Positions 1-6,767 of a DNA stretch of 25,866 nucleotides are shown here, one piece after another. The position numbers and the translations under genes are program-made. The DNA lies in the NCBI GenBank assembly GCA_030643245.1, contig DAOWME010000014.1:1-25866 (forward strand). The letters are read 5' to 3'. Every line of letters starts with the position of its first letter. The stretch's first letter is position 1. Origin of the DNA: Deltaproteobacteria bacterium. GTDB taxonomy: Bacteria; Desulfobacterota; UBA8473. The notes under the pieces are model-generated. The model saw nothing but the letters and a program-made list of their open reading frames with translations, ran no database searches and was not told the DNA's origin.

Positions 1-143
1 TTAAAGCCTATAGGTTAAATTTAATAGCTGGAGGCTGTTCTTTCTTTATGCTCACTTAGATGCGAGTTCTGCACGGGTTAAAATTTGACCACCGTTGAAG
101 CAGCCATAATTTCAAAAGTGTAAACTGATGTATGAAGGATGCC
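1..143. repeat. Repeat family C, right-hand part of a copy cut by the window edge
   Basis: Positions 1-112 appear identical to 25341-25452, and most of the stretch is also present at about 12690-12819. It ends in TATGAAGGATGCC (131-143), which is the inverse of the family's left end GGCATCCTTCATA. The interior holds the shared arm that pairs with TTCAACGGTGG in full copies. No coding potential is seen. Because the window starts inside a multi-copy repeat, the left edge may be an assembly break (inference). Confidence 0.8.
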
Positions 144-160
144 CGGTATTCCTTTAAGAA

Positions 161-198
161 AAAGTGTAAACTACTTTATAGTTTGCATAAAGAATGCC
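161..198. repeat. Solo end of repeat family C, inverted
   Basis: Read on the minus strand, this stretch runs GGCATTCTTTATG, then CTATAAAGTAGTTTACACTT. This closely matches the left terminus of the complete family C copy at 12615 (GGCATCCTTCATA followed by CTATAAAGTAGTTTACACTT). It lies 17 bases beyond the end of the first copy, so the two may be remnants of nested or back-to-back insertions. From 199 to about 420 I see no gene, only AT-rich sequence. Confidence 0.6.
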
Positions 199-439
199 CG
201 CAAATGCGATGTTACCAAACCAAGGAGATAATAGTCAACAAGAAAAGCGCCGCGTGCCCGTGAATGCGAAATGGGTTTCCAAATGTCTGTTATAAGCGCT
301 TTGAATTAAAAAATGACTTTTCACTTGACAAGGTGCTTTTTTATGATAGTTTGAAATGTAATTGAATGGGAAGTAAGTGCCGTTCATAAGGTGAAACAGA
401 TTAAGTATCTTAGGGTCATTTAGGAAGGAGGTGAATAAG

Positions 440-667
440 ATGGGCGAAGGGAAATTATGCGGAATGTGCAATGAAAATGAAGCTACATGTGTATGTAGTG
501 AATGCGGGATCGATCTTTGCGACGTGTGCAAACAGGAAGTTTCCATGGATGCAACCCACCCGGCAGCACGGATCAAGGGTTATTCCAAACCTGGCGCTCT
601 GACAGCCGGTACAGTGACAAAGATCGTTTGTACTCCTTGCCTTGCGGAAGTTGATGTTTTTGATTAA
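440..667 (+). CDS. Small cysteine-rich (zinc-finger-like) protein, function unknown
   Basis: A 75-residue protein with paired cysteines: CGMC near the N-terminus, CVCSEC, CDVC, and a C-terminal CTPC. The pattern resembles a B-box or zinc-ribbon metal site, but I do not recognise a named family. The ATG at 440 is chosen over an in-frame GTG at 431 because AGGAGG (426-431) sits 8 bases before the ATG and overlaps the GTG. It ends in TAA and lies 137 bases upstream of cdhA on the same strand. It could bind Zn, Ni or Fe-S or act as a small regulator of the CODH/ACS locus (inference). The gene looks real because of its Shine-Dalgarno site and regular cysteine pattern. Confidence 0.7.
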   Translation: MGEGKLCGMCNENEATCVCSECGIDLCDVCKQEVSMDATHPAARIKGYSKPGALTAGTVTKIVCTPCLAEVDVFD

Positions 668-804
668 GATTTAACCCGACAGCCCCATCCCCTTTACGTG
701 GAGCAATACCGAAGGCTTTTTTTGACAATAGTTGCCGATCGCACGATTACTCTTTTGGGTTTTAGGGGCTGCATAATTTAAACTAACAATGGGAGAAAGA
801 ATAA

Positions 805-3303
805 ATGGGAGACGAACAAAAAAAGGTCATGGCCAAAGTGGGAAGCACAGAAGTTGATGTGTCTACCACGGTGAGAGACGTCAGGGGCATTGAAGATCTG
901 GTCAAGGATTCTATAGAGACCGCGTGGGCCGAAAACCTGCTTAACCAGATCAAGATTTGGCTAACGCCTTATCCCCATGCCACTGATATAGCAGAGTGGG
1001 ACAGGATGCTTTTGCAGAAGTACCCTCCCCTTTACACCGTTACCAGAAAAGAATGTCTCGATTGCTTCCAGGGCCCTTGTAACCTGGAAAAGGGAAAAGG
1101 GGCTTGCGGACTAGACCTAGAGACATTTCAGGCAAAGCTCTCTCTTCAGTCGGCCTGTAAGGGGCTCGCAATGCATCTGTCAACCTGCAAGGAACTCCTG
1201 GAACATTGCCTGAAGGAGTTTGGGGAAGACAAGGAAGTGAAGTGGGGGAAGACCCTGGTTTATGGCATGATGAACGTAAGCATACTTATCACCAAATCGC
1301 CGACTACTCTGGGGGAAGTAAGGGAGGCCTTATCCTACGCCGAAGGTCAGCTTCCGGAGCTTTTGGCGGCAGGCGGCTCAGGGGGGGAAGGCAAAGTCGT
1401 CGACTTGGAAGCAAAGGCATTCCACGCCGGCTCCATTATCCTCTTTGTAATGGACCTCACTGAGTGGCTCAAGTTCAGCCAGTTCGATTTTACCTGGGCC
1501 CCGGATAAAGAATTGATGGAGATACCAAACTATCCGGAACCTATTTCGGATTCGGGACTCGGTTCTGTGGACACGTCAAAACCTGTGGTAGTATTTATTG
1601 GAAACGATTTCTTGCCGGCCTGGATGTCAATCCAGTATATGAAAGAGAACGGCCTGGAAGACAAGATAGAGGTTGCGGGGATCGGTTCTGTCGGACATGA
1701 CATGATCCGTTTTCATGAACAGGCAAGGCTGCTCATATCCGCAACAAGGGCCAATAAGGCCTTGAGACTCGGCCTGGGGGATGTGGTAATGATCGGCGAC
1801 TCCTGCTGCAGGGTCGATGCAATCGAAGAAGCAGGCAAGACCGATGCAAAGGTGATAGCCACCAGTTTCAACAATTCCTACGGTCTGGACGATAGGGCAC
1901 CTGATCCCGTGGACGAGATACTGAGTGATCTTGAAAAAGGGGCCCGCGCGGTAATGATATCAGACCCAAAGAAGGCCGGTGAGGTCGCTGTTAGGCTTGC
2001 GCAGAAGATGAAAGGAAAGAGAAAGGACAGCTACCTCTTGACAGCAGATGAAATAAAAGAATATGCAGCCAAGTGCACGGACTGCGACGCCTGCTATAGG
2101 GCCTGCCCGGCCAATTTGGTAAGCTGTGAAACTTTGAAGGCGGCGAAAGAGGGAGATTTGACCAAGCTGGCGGATATCTGTGACCAGAGCTCATACTGTG
2201 GGAAATGCGAGGATGCATGTCCTGAAGACATACCCCTGATGAGCATGTTTCTGGCAGCAAATCCCCAGGCGATCGAAGAGGACAACTTCAAGATGCGAGC
2301 AGGGCGTGGGGCTATCACGAGCAACGAGGTAAGGGACATAGCCATAACCATGTTCAGTATGCCGAGCGCTGTCTCGATAATAGGTTGCGGCAACTACCCG
2401 GGAGCAGGCAATCAAGTAGCGGAGCTGGCAAAAGAGCTGGTGGAGTGCAACTATTCCGTTGTGGTTTCGGGCTGTATAGCACAGGATGTGGCCCGGTTTA
2501 AGTACCCGAAGACAGGGAAAAACCTCTATGAAACGTATCCCGCGCTCTACAATCCGAGGTGTCTGTCAAACTGTGGCGGATGTTCGGCACAGGCCCTTGG
2601 AGCAACCGCTCCGTTTTATAAACTCGGATACATAGCCTTTAGAAACCCTTACAAATCCACCTTTGCACAGGAAGCTGATTTCATATTCAGGTTTGCCGCT
2701 ACCATAGTCATGTGGGGACCGGCCACTGATCTCGCTTATTCCGTGGCGGCAGGTCATGCCAGGGCAGGTATTCCGGTCATCGTTGGTCCAAACGGATGGA
2801 AGTTCAAACGATACATGCTGGGGAACAAGTACAACAGGGACAATTGGTGGATGATACATGGAAACACGGGTGAGAAAAAAGAAGTGGAGCCCATACCTGA
2901 GCATCTCATAATGCCTGTGGAGACCATAGAAGAGGTCCTCGCCATTGTACCGAAACTCAGCTTCACGACCCAAGAGATGGACACCGCCCGCCAGAACAAA
3001 TTCGATCTCTGGCTCAATACTTGCAAGAAAAAGTTCGGTGAGTGGCCCGATGACTGGCAAAATTACGTTAAGAAAGAGATAGAGATGCCTATGACAAAGA
3101 AGGCCAAGATGCTCAAACTCCTGGAGGCGGATCATGGCTGGGAGATAGACAAGAAACGGGGCAGAATTGTCAAGGCAAAACACAGGGACGGGAGGATGCT
3201 TGAACCGGGTGATTATGTAGACCAGTACGGGTTTAAGGCAGGCCAGTATATAACCTGTCTGCAGAGATTTGTTTATGGAGTGCGTAAGGACAGGGCGGAT
3301 TAG
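805..3303 (+). CDS. cdhA: CO dehydrogenase/acetyl-CoA synthase complex subunit alpha (archaeal-type CODH)
   Basis: 832 residues, the usual size of CdhA (about 800). It is the nickel-iron CO dehydrogenase subunit, interconverting CO2 and CO for acetyl-CoA synthesis or cleavage in the cytoplasm. Visible motifs: N-terminal cysteines at about 84, 87, 92, 101 (CLDCFQGPC) for the B/D-type clusters; two ferredoxin-like 4Fe-4S motifs at 424-434 (CTDCDACYRAC) and 459-472; C-terminal cluster-binding cysteines at 528, 557 and 586-593 (CLSNCGGC). The ferredoxin insert distinguishes CdhA from bacterial CooS/AcsA. The ATG at 805 follows GGGAGA at 791-796. cdhB starts 39 bases downstream, so the two are co-transcribed. 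All cluster ligands here are ordinary cysteine codons, unlike cdhC. Confidence 0.95.
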   Translation: MGDEQKKVMAKVGSTEVDVSTTVRDVRGIEDLVKDSIETAWAENLLNQIKIWLTPYPHATDIAEWDRMLLQKYPPLYTVTRKECLDCFQGPCNLEKGKGACGLDLETFQAKLSLQSACKGLAMHLSTCKELLEHCLKEFGEDKEVKWGKTLVYGMMNVSILITKSPTTLGEVREALSYAEGQLPELLAAGGSGGEGKVVDLEAKAFHAGSIILFVMDLTEWLKFSQFDFTWAPDKELMEIPNYPEPISDSGLGSVDTSKPVVVFIGNDFLPAWMSIQYMKENGLEDKIEVAGIGSVGHDMIRFHEQARLLISATRANKALRLGLGDVVMIGDSCCRVDAIEEAGKTDAKVIATSFNNSYGLDDRAPDPVDEILSDLEKGARAVMISDPKKAGEVAVRLAQKMKGKRKDSYLLTADEIKEYAAKCTDCDACYRACPANLVSCETLKAAKEGDLTKLADICDQSSYCGKCEDACPEDIPLMSMFLAANPQAIEEDNFKMRAGRGAITSNEVRDIAITMFSMPSAVSIIGCGNYPGAGNQVAELAKELVECNYSVVVSGCIAQDVARFKYPKTGKNLYETYPALYNPRCLSNCGGCSAQALGATAPFYKLGYIAFRNPYKSTFAQEADFIFRFAATIVMWGPATDLAYSVAAGHARAGIPVIVGPNGWKFKRYMLGNKYNRDNWWMIHGNTGEKKEVEPIPEHLIMPVETIEEVLAIVPKLSFTTQEMDTARQNKFDLWLNTCKKKFGEWPDDWQNYVKKEIEMPMTKKAKMLKLLEADHGWEIDKKRGRIVKAKHRDGRMLEPGDYVDQYGFKAGQYITCLQRFVYGVRKDRAD

Positions 3304-3342
3304 GAACCTTCGAATTTGTTCTACAAGAAAAGGAGTAAAGAG

Positions 3343-3810
3343 ATGGTATTAACACCGGATGAAACGTCAAAGCTTCTGAAAGAGGAGAAGAAGAGCCTCC
3401 TGGTGGCAGGGTCGATAGCCGGTACCCTGGAGGTGGGTGGAAAGAAACTTCTCGATTATGTGGTGGATGTTGCCAAGCTGACCGATACACCTATAGCGGC
3501 CACAGGCAATACGATGTTTCAATTGAGGAAAAACAAAGAGATAAAGGCCAAGAAGATGATGGCCGCTGATCTGGTGAACTTCTTGAGGGTTGAAAAGTGG
3601 GAGGAGCCTCTCACTCCGGAAAGACCGGAACTCCTGGTTTTCATCGGCTACTATCCGGATATTGCAAGGATGTTGGTCTCTACCATTAAAGACCAGAAAA
3701 CCATGGTATTGGATAACAGGTATATGGAGGCGGCTACTTATTCGTCCCCTGATTTAACGCTTGCCAAGTGGGCCGAGTTCTTGAATGAGACGATCGACAA
3801 GCTGAAATAG
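3343..3810 (+). CDS. cdhB: CO dehydrogenase/acetyl-CoA synthase complex subunit epsilon
   Basis: 155 residues, matching the CdhB epsilon subunit that binds CdhA in the archaeal-type CODH component and is thought to help electron transfer (family knowledge). Recognisable stretches are the N-terminal alpha/beta segment with LLVAGSIAG and the late VFIGYYPDIARMLVST. An in-frame TTG at 3316 would extend it, but the ATG at 3343 has AGGAG at 3331-3335 with a 7-base spacer and is preferred. It lies between cdhA and cdhC on the same strand. The 121-base gap before cdhC holds no recognisable gene. Confidence 0.9.
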   Translation: MVLTPDETSKLLKEEKKSLLVAGSIAGTLEVGGKKLLDYVVDVAKLTDTPIAATGNTMFQLRKNKEIKAKKMMAADLVNFLRVEKWEEPLTPERPELLVFIGYYPDIARMLVSTIKDQKTMVLDNRYMEAATYSSPDLTLAKWAEFLNETIDKLK

Positions 3811-3934
3811 CAAGCTTGTGAGCAGTGGCCCGACTATGTGTTATATGGTATTAATATGGAACGGAACGATGTTTTTCAGGTTCGGCATGGGTAGGTTTCA
3901 ACCCAGGCAAATGCAGTGCAAAAGGAGGTAAGTG

Positions 3935-5305
3935 ATGGTTAAGATTCCCGAAGGGAAGATCTATCATGTCCCGGAGGACATGGAAGAGGCCTTGGAAGAG
4001 ATAGAAGAGGATATCGATATCAGTCCGAGGCACATGGGTGAGAGGGTTAGAAAGAGCGACTATTATATGGAGCTCGGTGGACCGAAATGGTTTGGGAGTA
4101 TTTACATGATCATGGAGGTCTGTGAGAATGAAGATGAGGTAAGGGACAACGTTATTGAGATTATCGGGCCTGATGTGGACGAGGTTGAGGAGGGCGCCTC
4201 TTTTCCTATCGGCATGCAGTTCAAGTTGTGGGGAAGTGAGATTGAGCCTGACTATGATGAGTTTTTCACAAGAGCGCTCGCAGACAGCCTTGAAAACATG
4301 GAAGGCCTGATGTGTGTGAATACGAAGTCCACCTGGTGGATGAGGATTGCCAAGAGGGTGGCGGACGATTTTACCCTTCGTAAGATGTGTCAGGCGACCA
4401 TAGCGCTCACAAAGTCGGCTTATCCCATTGTTGAGAGGATGGAGGCCAGGTTGGTTATCGGCGCTCCGGAGGTAGGAGGACCCGAGCTGATCCAGCAGAT
4501 CCTCGAGGATGAGATCAAAGAGAAATGGGAGAGAAGCGATAGCCGTCGTCTGGGTCTTGAGGACGATGATGTGGACAACTTCTATAGTTGCACCCTCTGC
4601 CAGGGGTTTGCGCCGAACCACGTCTGTATCCTGACACCCGAGAGGATGCCTTTCTGCGGCATCATATCCTACAGGGGCGCTCAGATCGGCATGGAGATCG
4701 ACCCCCACGGCTATATAGACATTATACCAAAGGGAGAAATACGCAAGAAAGCCGAGGGACAATACCACGGCATCAATGATTACATGTATGAGAAGAGCAA
4801 CCGTACGATCAAGTACCTCAACCTTTACAGCGCGATAAAATATCCGATGACCTCGTGAGGGTGATTCGAGATATTAGTATTTTATATCCCTCAGGTTGAT
4901 GGGATAGGACTGGTAGACAGGACATTTAGAGGAGAAACACCACTGGGCGAAGGGTTAACATTTTCGAAGATGGCTGCTGAGGCCTGCGGAGGTGTCCAAG
5001 GGCATGGAAACATGGGAGCCGCCATACCTTTTGTAAGGGAGAAGACCTTCGAGCGCGGAGATGGCGGATGGGACAGGATAGTCTGGATTCATGAGAGTCT
5101 TAAGACGGCGGTTGCAGACGCTATCCCCGAGGAGGTTTACGACAAGATCGCTACGGAGATCGACTGCCCGAAGTCAGCAGATCTGGAGCCGTTCCTCCGG
5201 GATAAGGGACATCCCGTTACCGAGAAGTACTGGAAGGATGGGAAACCCGTGCCTCTGGAACTGCCGGCGCCGGCTCAGTTTTGGCCGGAAGATATGGAAG
5301 GCTAA
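3935..5305 (+). CDS. cdhC: Acetyl-CoA synthase beta subunit with Sec-Gly-Sec A-cluster motif (two in-frame UGA)
   Basis: Acetyl-CoA synthase: joins CO, a methyl group from a corrinoid protein and CoA at the Ni-Ni-[4Fe-4S] A-cluster. The frame is 457 codons (456 residues plus stop), normal for archaeal-type CdhC, which lacks the N-terminal domain of bacterial AcsB. Cluster cysteines 219, 222, 231 and 241 (YSCTLCQGF, HVC, PFCG) have the canonical 3/9/10 spacing. UGA codons at 4856-4858 (residue 308) and 4862-4864 (310) flank a Gly codon, 67 residues after Cys241. That is the spacing between Cys528 and the Cys595-Gly-Cys597 distal-nickel motif of the Moorella enzyme. Translation continues in frame as FEILVFYIPQ and later DGGWDRIVW, as in the family. 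ATG 3935 is preferred over GTG 3932, with AAGGAGG at 3922-3928. A standard gene caller would split this into a 5' piece ending at 4858 and a 3' piece starting at 4970. Selenocysteine is inferred, not proven. Confidence 0.9.
4856..4893 (+). promoter_or_regulatory. Candidate bacterial SECIS hairpin spanning both UGA codons of cdhC
   Basis: UGAGG (4856-4860, starting with the first UGA) can pair with CCUCA (4889-4893). Directly stacked, GAUAU (4870-4874) pairs with AUAUC (4884-4888). The apical loop is UAGUAUUUU (4875-4883) and contains a GU, as SelB-binding loops usually do. Bases 4861-4869, which include the second UGA, would be a 5'-side internal loop. The loop G at 4877 lies 19 bases after the first UGA and 13 after the second, near the 16-37-base range usual for bacterial SECIS elements. 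The pairing is hand-folded. Confidence 0.6.
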
Positions 5306-5338
5306 GAGAGGTAAACGGATAAAGCAGGAAAGTCAATG

Positions 5339-5380
5339 AAGGATACCCCTACCTCTGCGTGGGGGTATCCTTTATTTTGT
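5339..5380 (+). terminator. Rho-independent terminator after cdhC
   Basis: AAGGATACCCC (5339-5349) pairs perfectly with GGGGTATCCTT (5362-5372), a 11-bp stem with a 12-base loop, followed by TATTTTGT. It starts 34 bases after the cdhC stop and closes the cdhA-B-C unit. Its placement supports 5305, not 4858, as the true end of cdhC. Confidence 0.9.
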
Positions 5381-5445
5381 CCATTCGAACGGCAGAGAGT
5401 CTCTCCTTGCTTCCGCCGGAGGTCTTTCCATACATCCTATGTAAA

Positions 5446-5591
5446 TAGTGTCTGAACGAAAACTAGGATTTTTCGTTGGGATCAAGGCGGGCGAAGATTT
5501 TAACCGGAGGAATATATTGGGATATTTCGAGGATTAAAATTTGAGCCCAATGAAGATATCGGCTAAAGAGACAGTTTTCGTTCGTGCACTA
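5446..5591. mobile_element. MITE family A, copy 1
   Basis: A 146-bp non-coding element bounded by TA dinucleotides, with imperfect terminal inverted repeats: GTGTCTGAACGAAAACT on the left and AGTTTTCGTTCGTGCAC on the right. An inner inverted pair (GATTTTAACC and GGATTAAAAT) follows. A second copy in the same orientation lies at 23745-23889. TA flanks are typical of IS630/Tc1-mariner-type transposition (family knowledge). It ends 29 bases upstream of the next gene start. Confidence 0.8.
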
Positions 5592-5620
5592 AATAACGCA
5601 AGAGAGCAGAGGAGTAATAG

Positions 5621-6031
5621 ATGAAAGAAGAAGAACTCACATGGGAAGATGTAATCAAGCTTTTTCAGACAAAACCGGAACTCGTAGAGAAATACCTGGA
5701 TCTCAAGATAAATCGGGACACTTTAGTTGCCGATTACAAGATTAAGGCCGCCCGCAATGTCCGTACAGATATTATATTCGAAGATACGGAGGGGAAATCA
5801 TATATAGTCAAGATAAACTATCAACAGAGTCCGATGTTTGGGCTCAGGGATGTATCCCTCTGGAACAAAAGATACGCAGAAGATAAGGGCGTGTTGATGA
5901 AGGAGATCATACCTGCGCTTATCTGTGATGAGGACTGTGTTAACGCATATCACAACATCAAGGAACTCAACCGCTGGAAGATCAAGTATGCTACTTACAA
6001 GGTATCCGACATCCTGAAGGAGTTTGACTGA
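5621..6031 (+). CDS. Hypothetical protein, 136 aa
   Basis: I do not recognise a named family. The start ATG has GAGGAG a few bases upstream. The N-terminal 45 residues look helical and charged. The centre has a strand-turn-strand pattern (TDIIFEDTEGKSYIVKINY) reminiscent of PD-(D/E)XK nuclease-fold proteins, but the expected E-x-K is K-x-N here, so catalysis is doubtful. The C-terminal half could be the remaining alpha/beta part of such a fold. It ends in TGA followed directly by TAA. It lies alone between MITE A and the structured/repeat patch, downstream of the cdhC terminator, so it probably has its own promoter. A role in CODH/ACS is suggested only by position. Confidence 0.6.
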   Translation: MKEEELTWEDVIKLFQTKPELVEKYLDLKINRDTLVADYKIKAARNVRTDIIFEDTEGKSYIVKINYQQSPMFGLRDVSLWNKRYAEDKGVLMKEIIPALICDEDCVNAYHNIKELNRWKIKYATYKVSDILKEFD

Positions 6032-6151
6032 TAATTTTCTTATATCGTTAAATGGGCCCTTGTCCGGGATCTTGCATATAAGTTCTCAAGGTGTGAGATC
6101 ATGCTTATGCTTATAAAAACAAGTCCTGCATCACTGTTGTAAGGGGGTACT

Positions 6152-6250
6152 AGCATTTCACCTGGTAGAGGAGACCGCAACCTTTAAAAAAGCGGGGGGT
6201 ATGAACCAGCGCAAAGGGGTGTTTTTCTCCGGGAAAGTGCCCCTCTGCGC
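6152..6250 (+). other. Structured intergenic sequence, possible RNA element
   Basis: Hand folding gives two hairpins. The first closes CTGGT (about 6162) with ACCAG (about 6205) around an inner CCGC/GCGG pair. The second pairs GCGCA (6209-6213) with TGCGC (6246-6250) and AGGGG with CCCCT, then TTTC with GGGAAA near the tip. No poly-T tract follows, so it is not a standard terminator. It lies upstream of the maturation operon, but more than 500 bases and two repeat elements separate it from the first gene. No known riboswitch class was recognised. Confidence 0.35.
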
Positions 6251-6298
6251 CACTGCATCAGTATTTTATTAGGTCAGTGCCCCATTTTGGCTCGTATT

Positions 6299-6497
6299 TA
6301 GCTCGTTTCCATCCAAAAATGGCCCTTTTTCCCCTGAGCTGCGTTCTTCTCAGGTTTCCGCCTGCGACGTACGATCATGTACGCCTCGGCGCAAACCATC
6401 GTGTGGCCTTGCTCAGAGAAAAAATTGCTCATTTCTGAATTGGAAACCAACTCGTGCCCTTTTCTCAAGAAGTCCATTTATGGATGGACACTAGCTC
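6299..6497. mobile_element. Inverted-repeat element D (MITE-like) with a 71-bp structured core
   Basis: Imperfect termini pair across about 200 bp: TTTCCATCCAAAAATGG on the left and CCATTTATGGATGGA on the right. Inside, CTGAGC and GCTCAG flank a 71-bp core that starts TGCGTT, contains GACGTAC-N6-GTACG, and ends TGGCCTT. A second core of the same length occurs in element E. No credible protein is encoded. Confidence 0.55.
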
Positions 6498-6627
6498 ATA
6501 TAGGTTTCCATATATTTAATTTCACTGCGTTATCGGTCGGAATCCACGACGACGTACAACAAAGTACGACTTACGCGGATTCTTTCCTCTGGCCTTGTGA
6601 AATTTAATATCTGAAAACCTATAGCTC
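6494..6627. mobile_element. Inverted-repeat element E (MITE-like) with the same 71-bp core type
   Basis: The left arm (6494-6525, including TATTTAATTTCAC) and right arm (6597-6627, including GTGAAATTTAATA) are about 30-base imperfect inverted repeats. They enclose a 71-bp core with the same end motifs as element D (TGCGTT and TGGCCTT) and a central GACGTAC-N6-GTACG. It overlaps the edge of D. From 6628 to 6767 I see no gene. Confidence 0.6.
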
Positions 6628-6767
6628 TCTGCCTATACGAACCTGGACAAGAGGGAGAGTTATGAGCCAAGAATTATAGAACCGCGCAATACGCATAGCT
6701 CTCAGCCGTCCGCATGGAAGGGCTTGGATGGATATGTGAGCGGAAGCCCAAGTATGGAGTATCTAAG

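Noticed and set aside
325..352. Promoter for the small Cys-rich gene (TTGACA at 325-330)
   Set aside because: The nearby TATGAT is only 11 bases away, and the alternatives at 16-17 bases are poor.
722..750. Sigma-70 promoter before cdhA (TTGACA at 722-727)
   Set aside because: The -35 is perfect, but the best -10 at 17-18 bases spacing matches only 3 of 6 positions. Not strong enough to list as a feature.
680..771. CAGCCCC / GGGGCTG pair in the cdhA leader
   Set aside because: Only 7 bp spaced by about 80 bases. It could be a leader fold but is too weak to claim.
2566..3183. Minus-strand open frame of 205 codons
   Set aside because: Shadow of cdhA on the opposite strand, with no family resemblance.
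3851..4768. Long minus-strand open frame of 305 codons
   Set aside because: It lies entirely antisense to cdhC, has no recognisable family, and is explained by codon bias of the real gene.
4856..4864. UGA reassigned to Trp or Gly in this genome
   Set aside because: Trp is encoded by TGG throughout, the UGAs align to Cys positions, and UGA acts as the normal stop of tsf, cooC and the 136-aa gene. All other genes are full length without internal UGA.
3932..4970. cdhC as a frameshifted or nonsense-broken pseudogene split in two (ending at 4858 and restarting at 4970)
   Set aside because: There is no frameshift, the bridging sequence 4865-4969 is open and aligns with the family, both UGAs fall exactly on the active-site cysteine positions, and the terminator follows 5305.
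6120..6260. Cobalamin riboswitch (AGGAGACCGC resembling a B12 box, GCCACTG later)
   Set aside because: The motifs occur in the wrong order and the rest of the conserved core is missing, so the resemblance is probably chance.
6377..6607. Open frame of 76 codons
   Set aside because: It lies across the inverted-repeat elements D and E, has no ribosome-binding site, and the sequence is explained by repeats.
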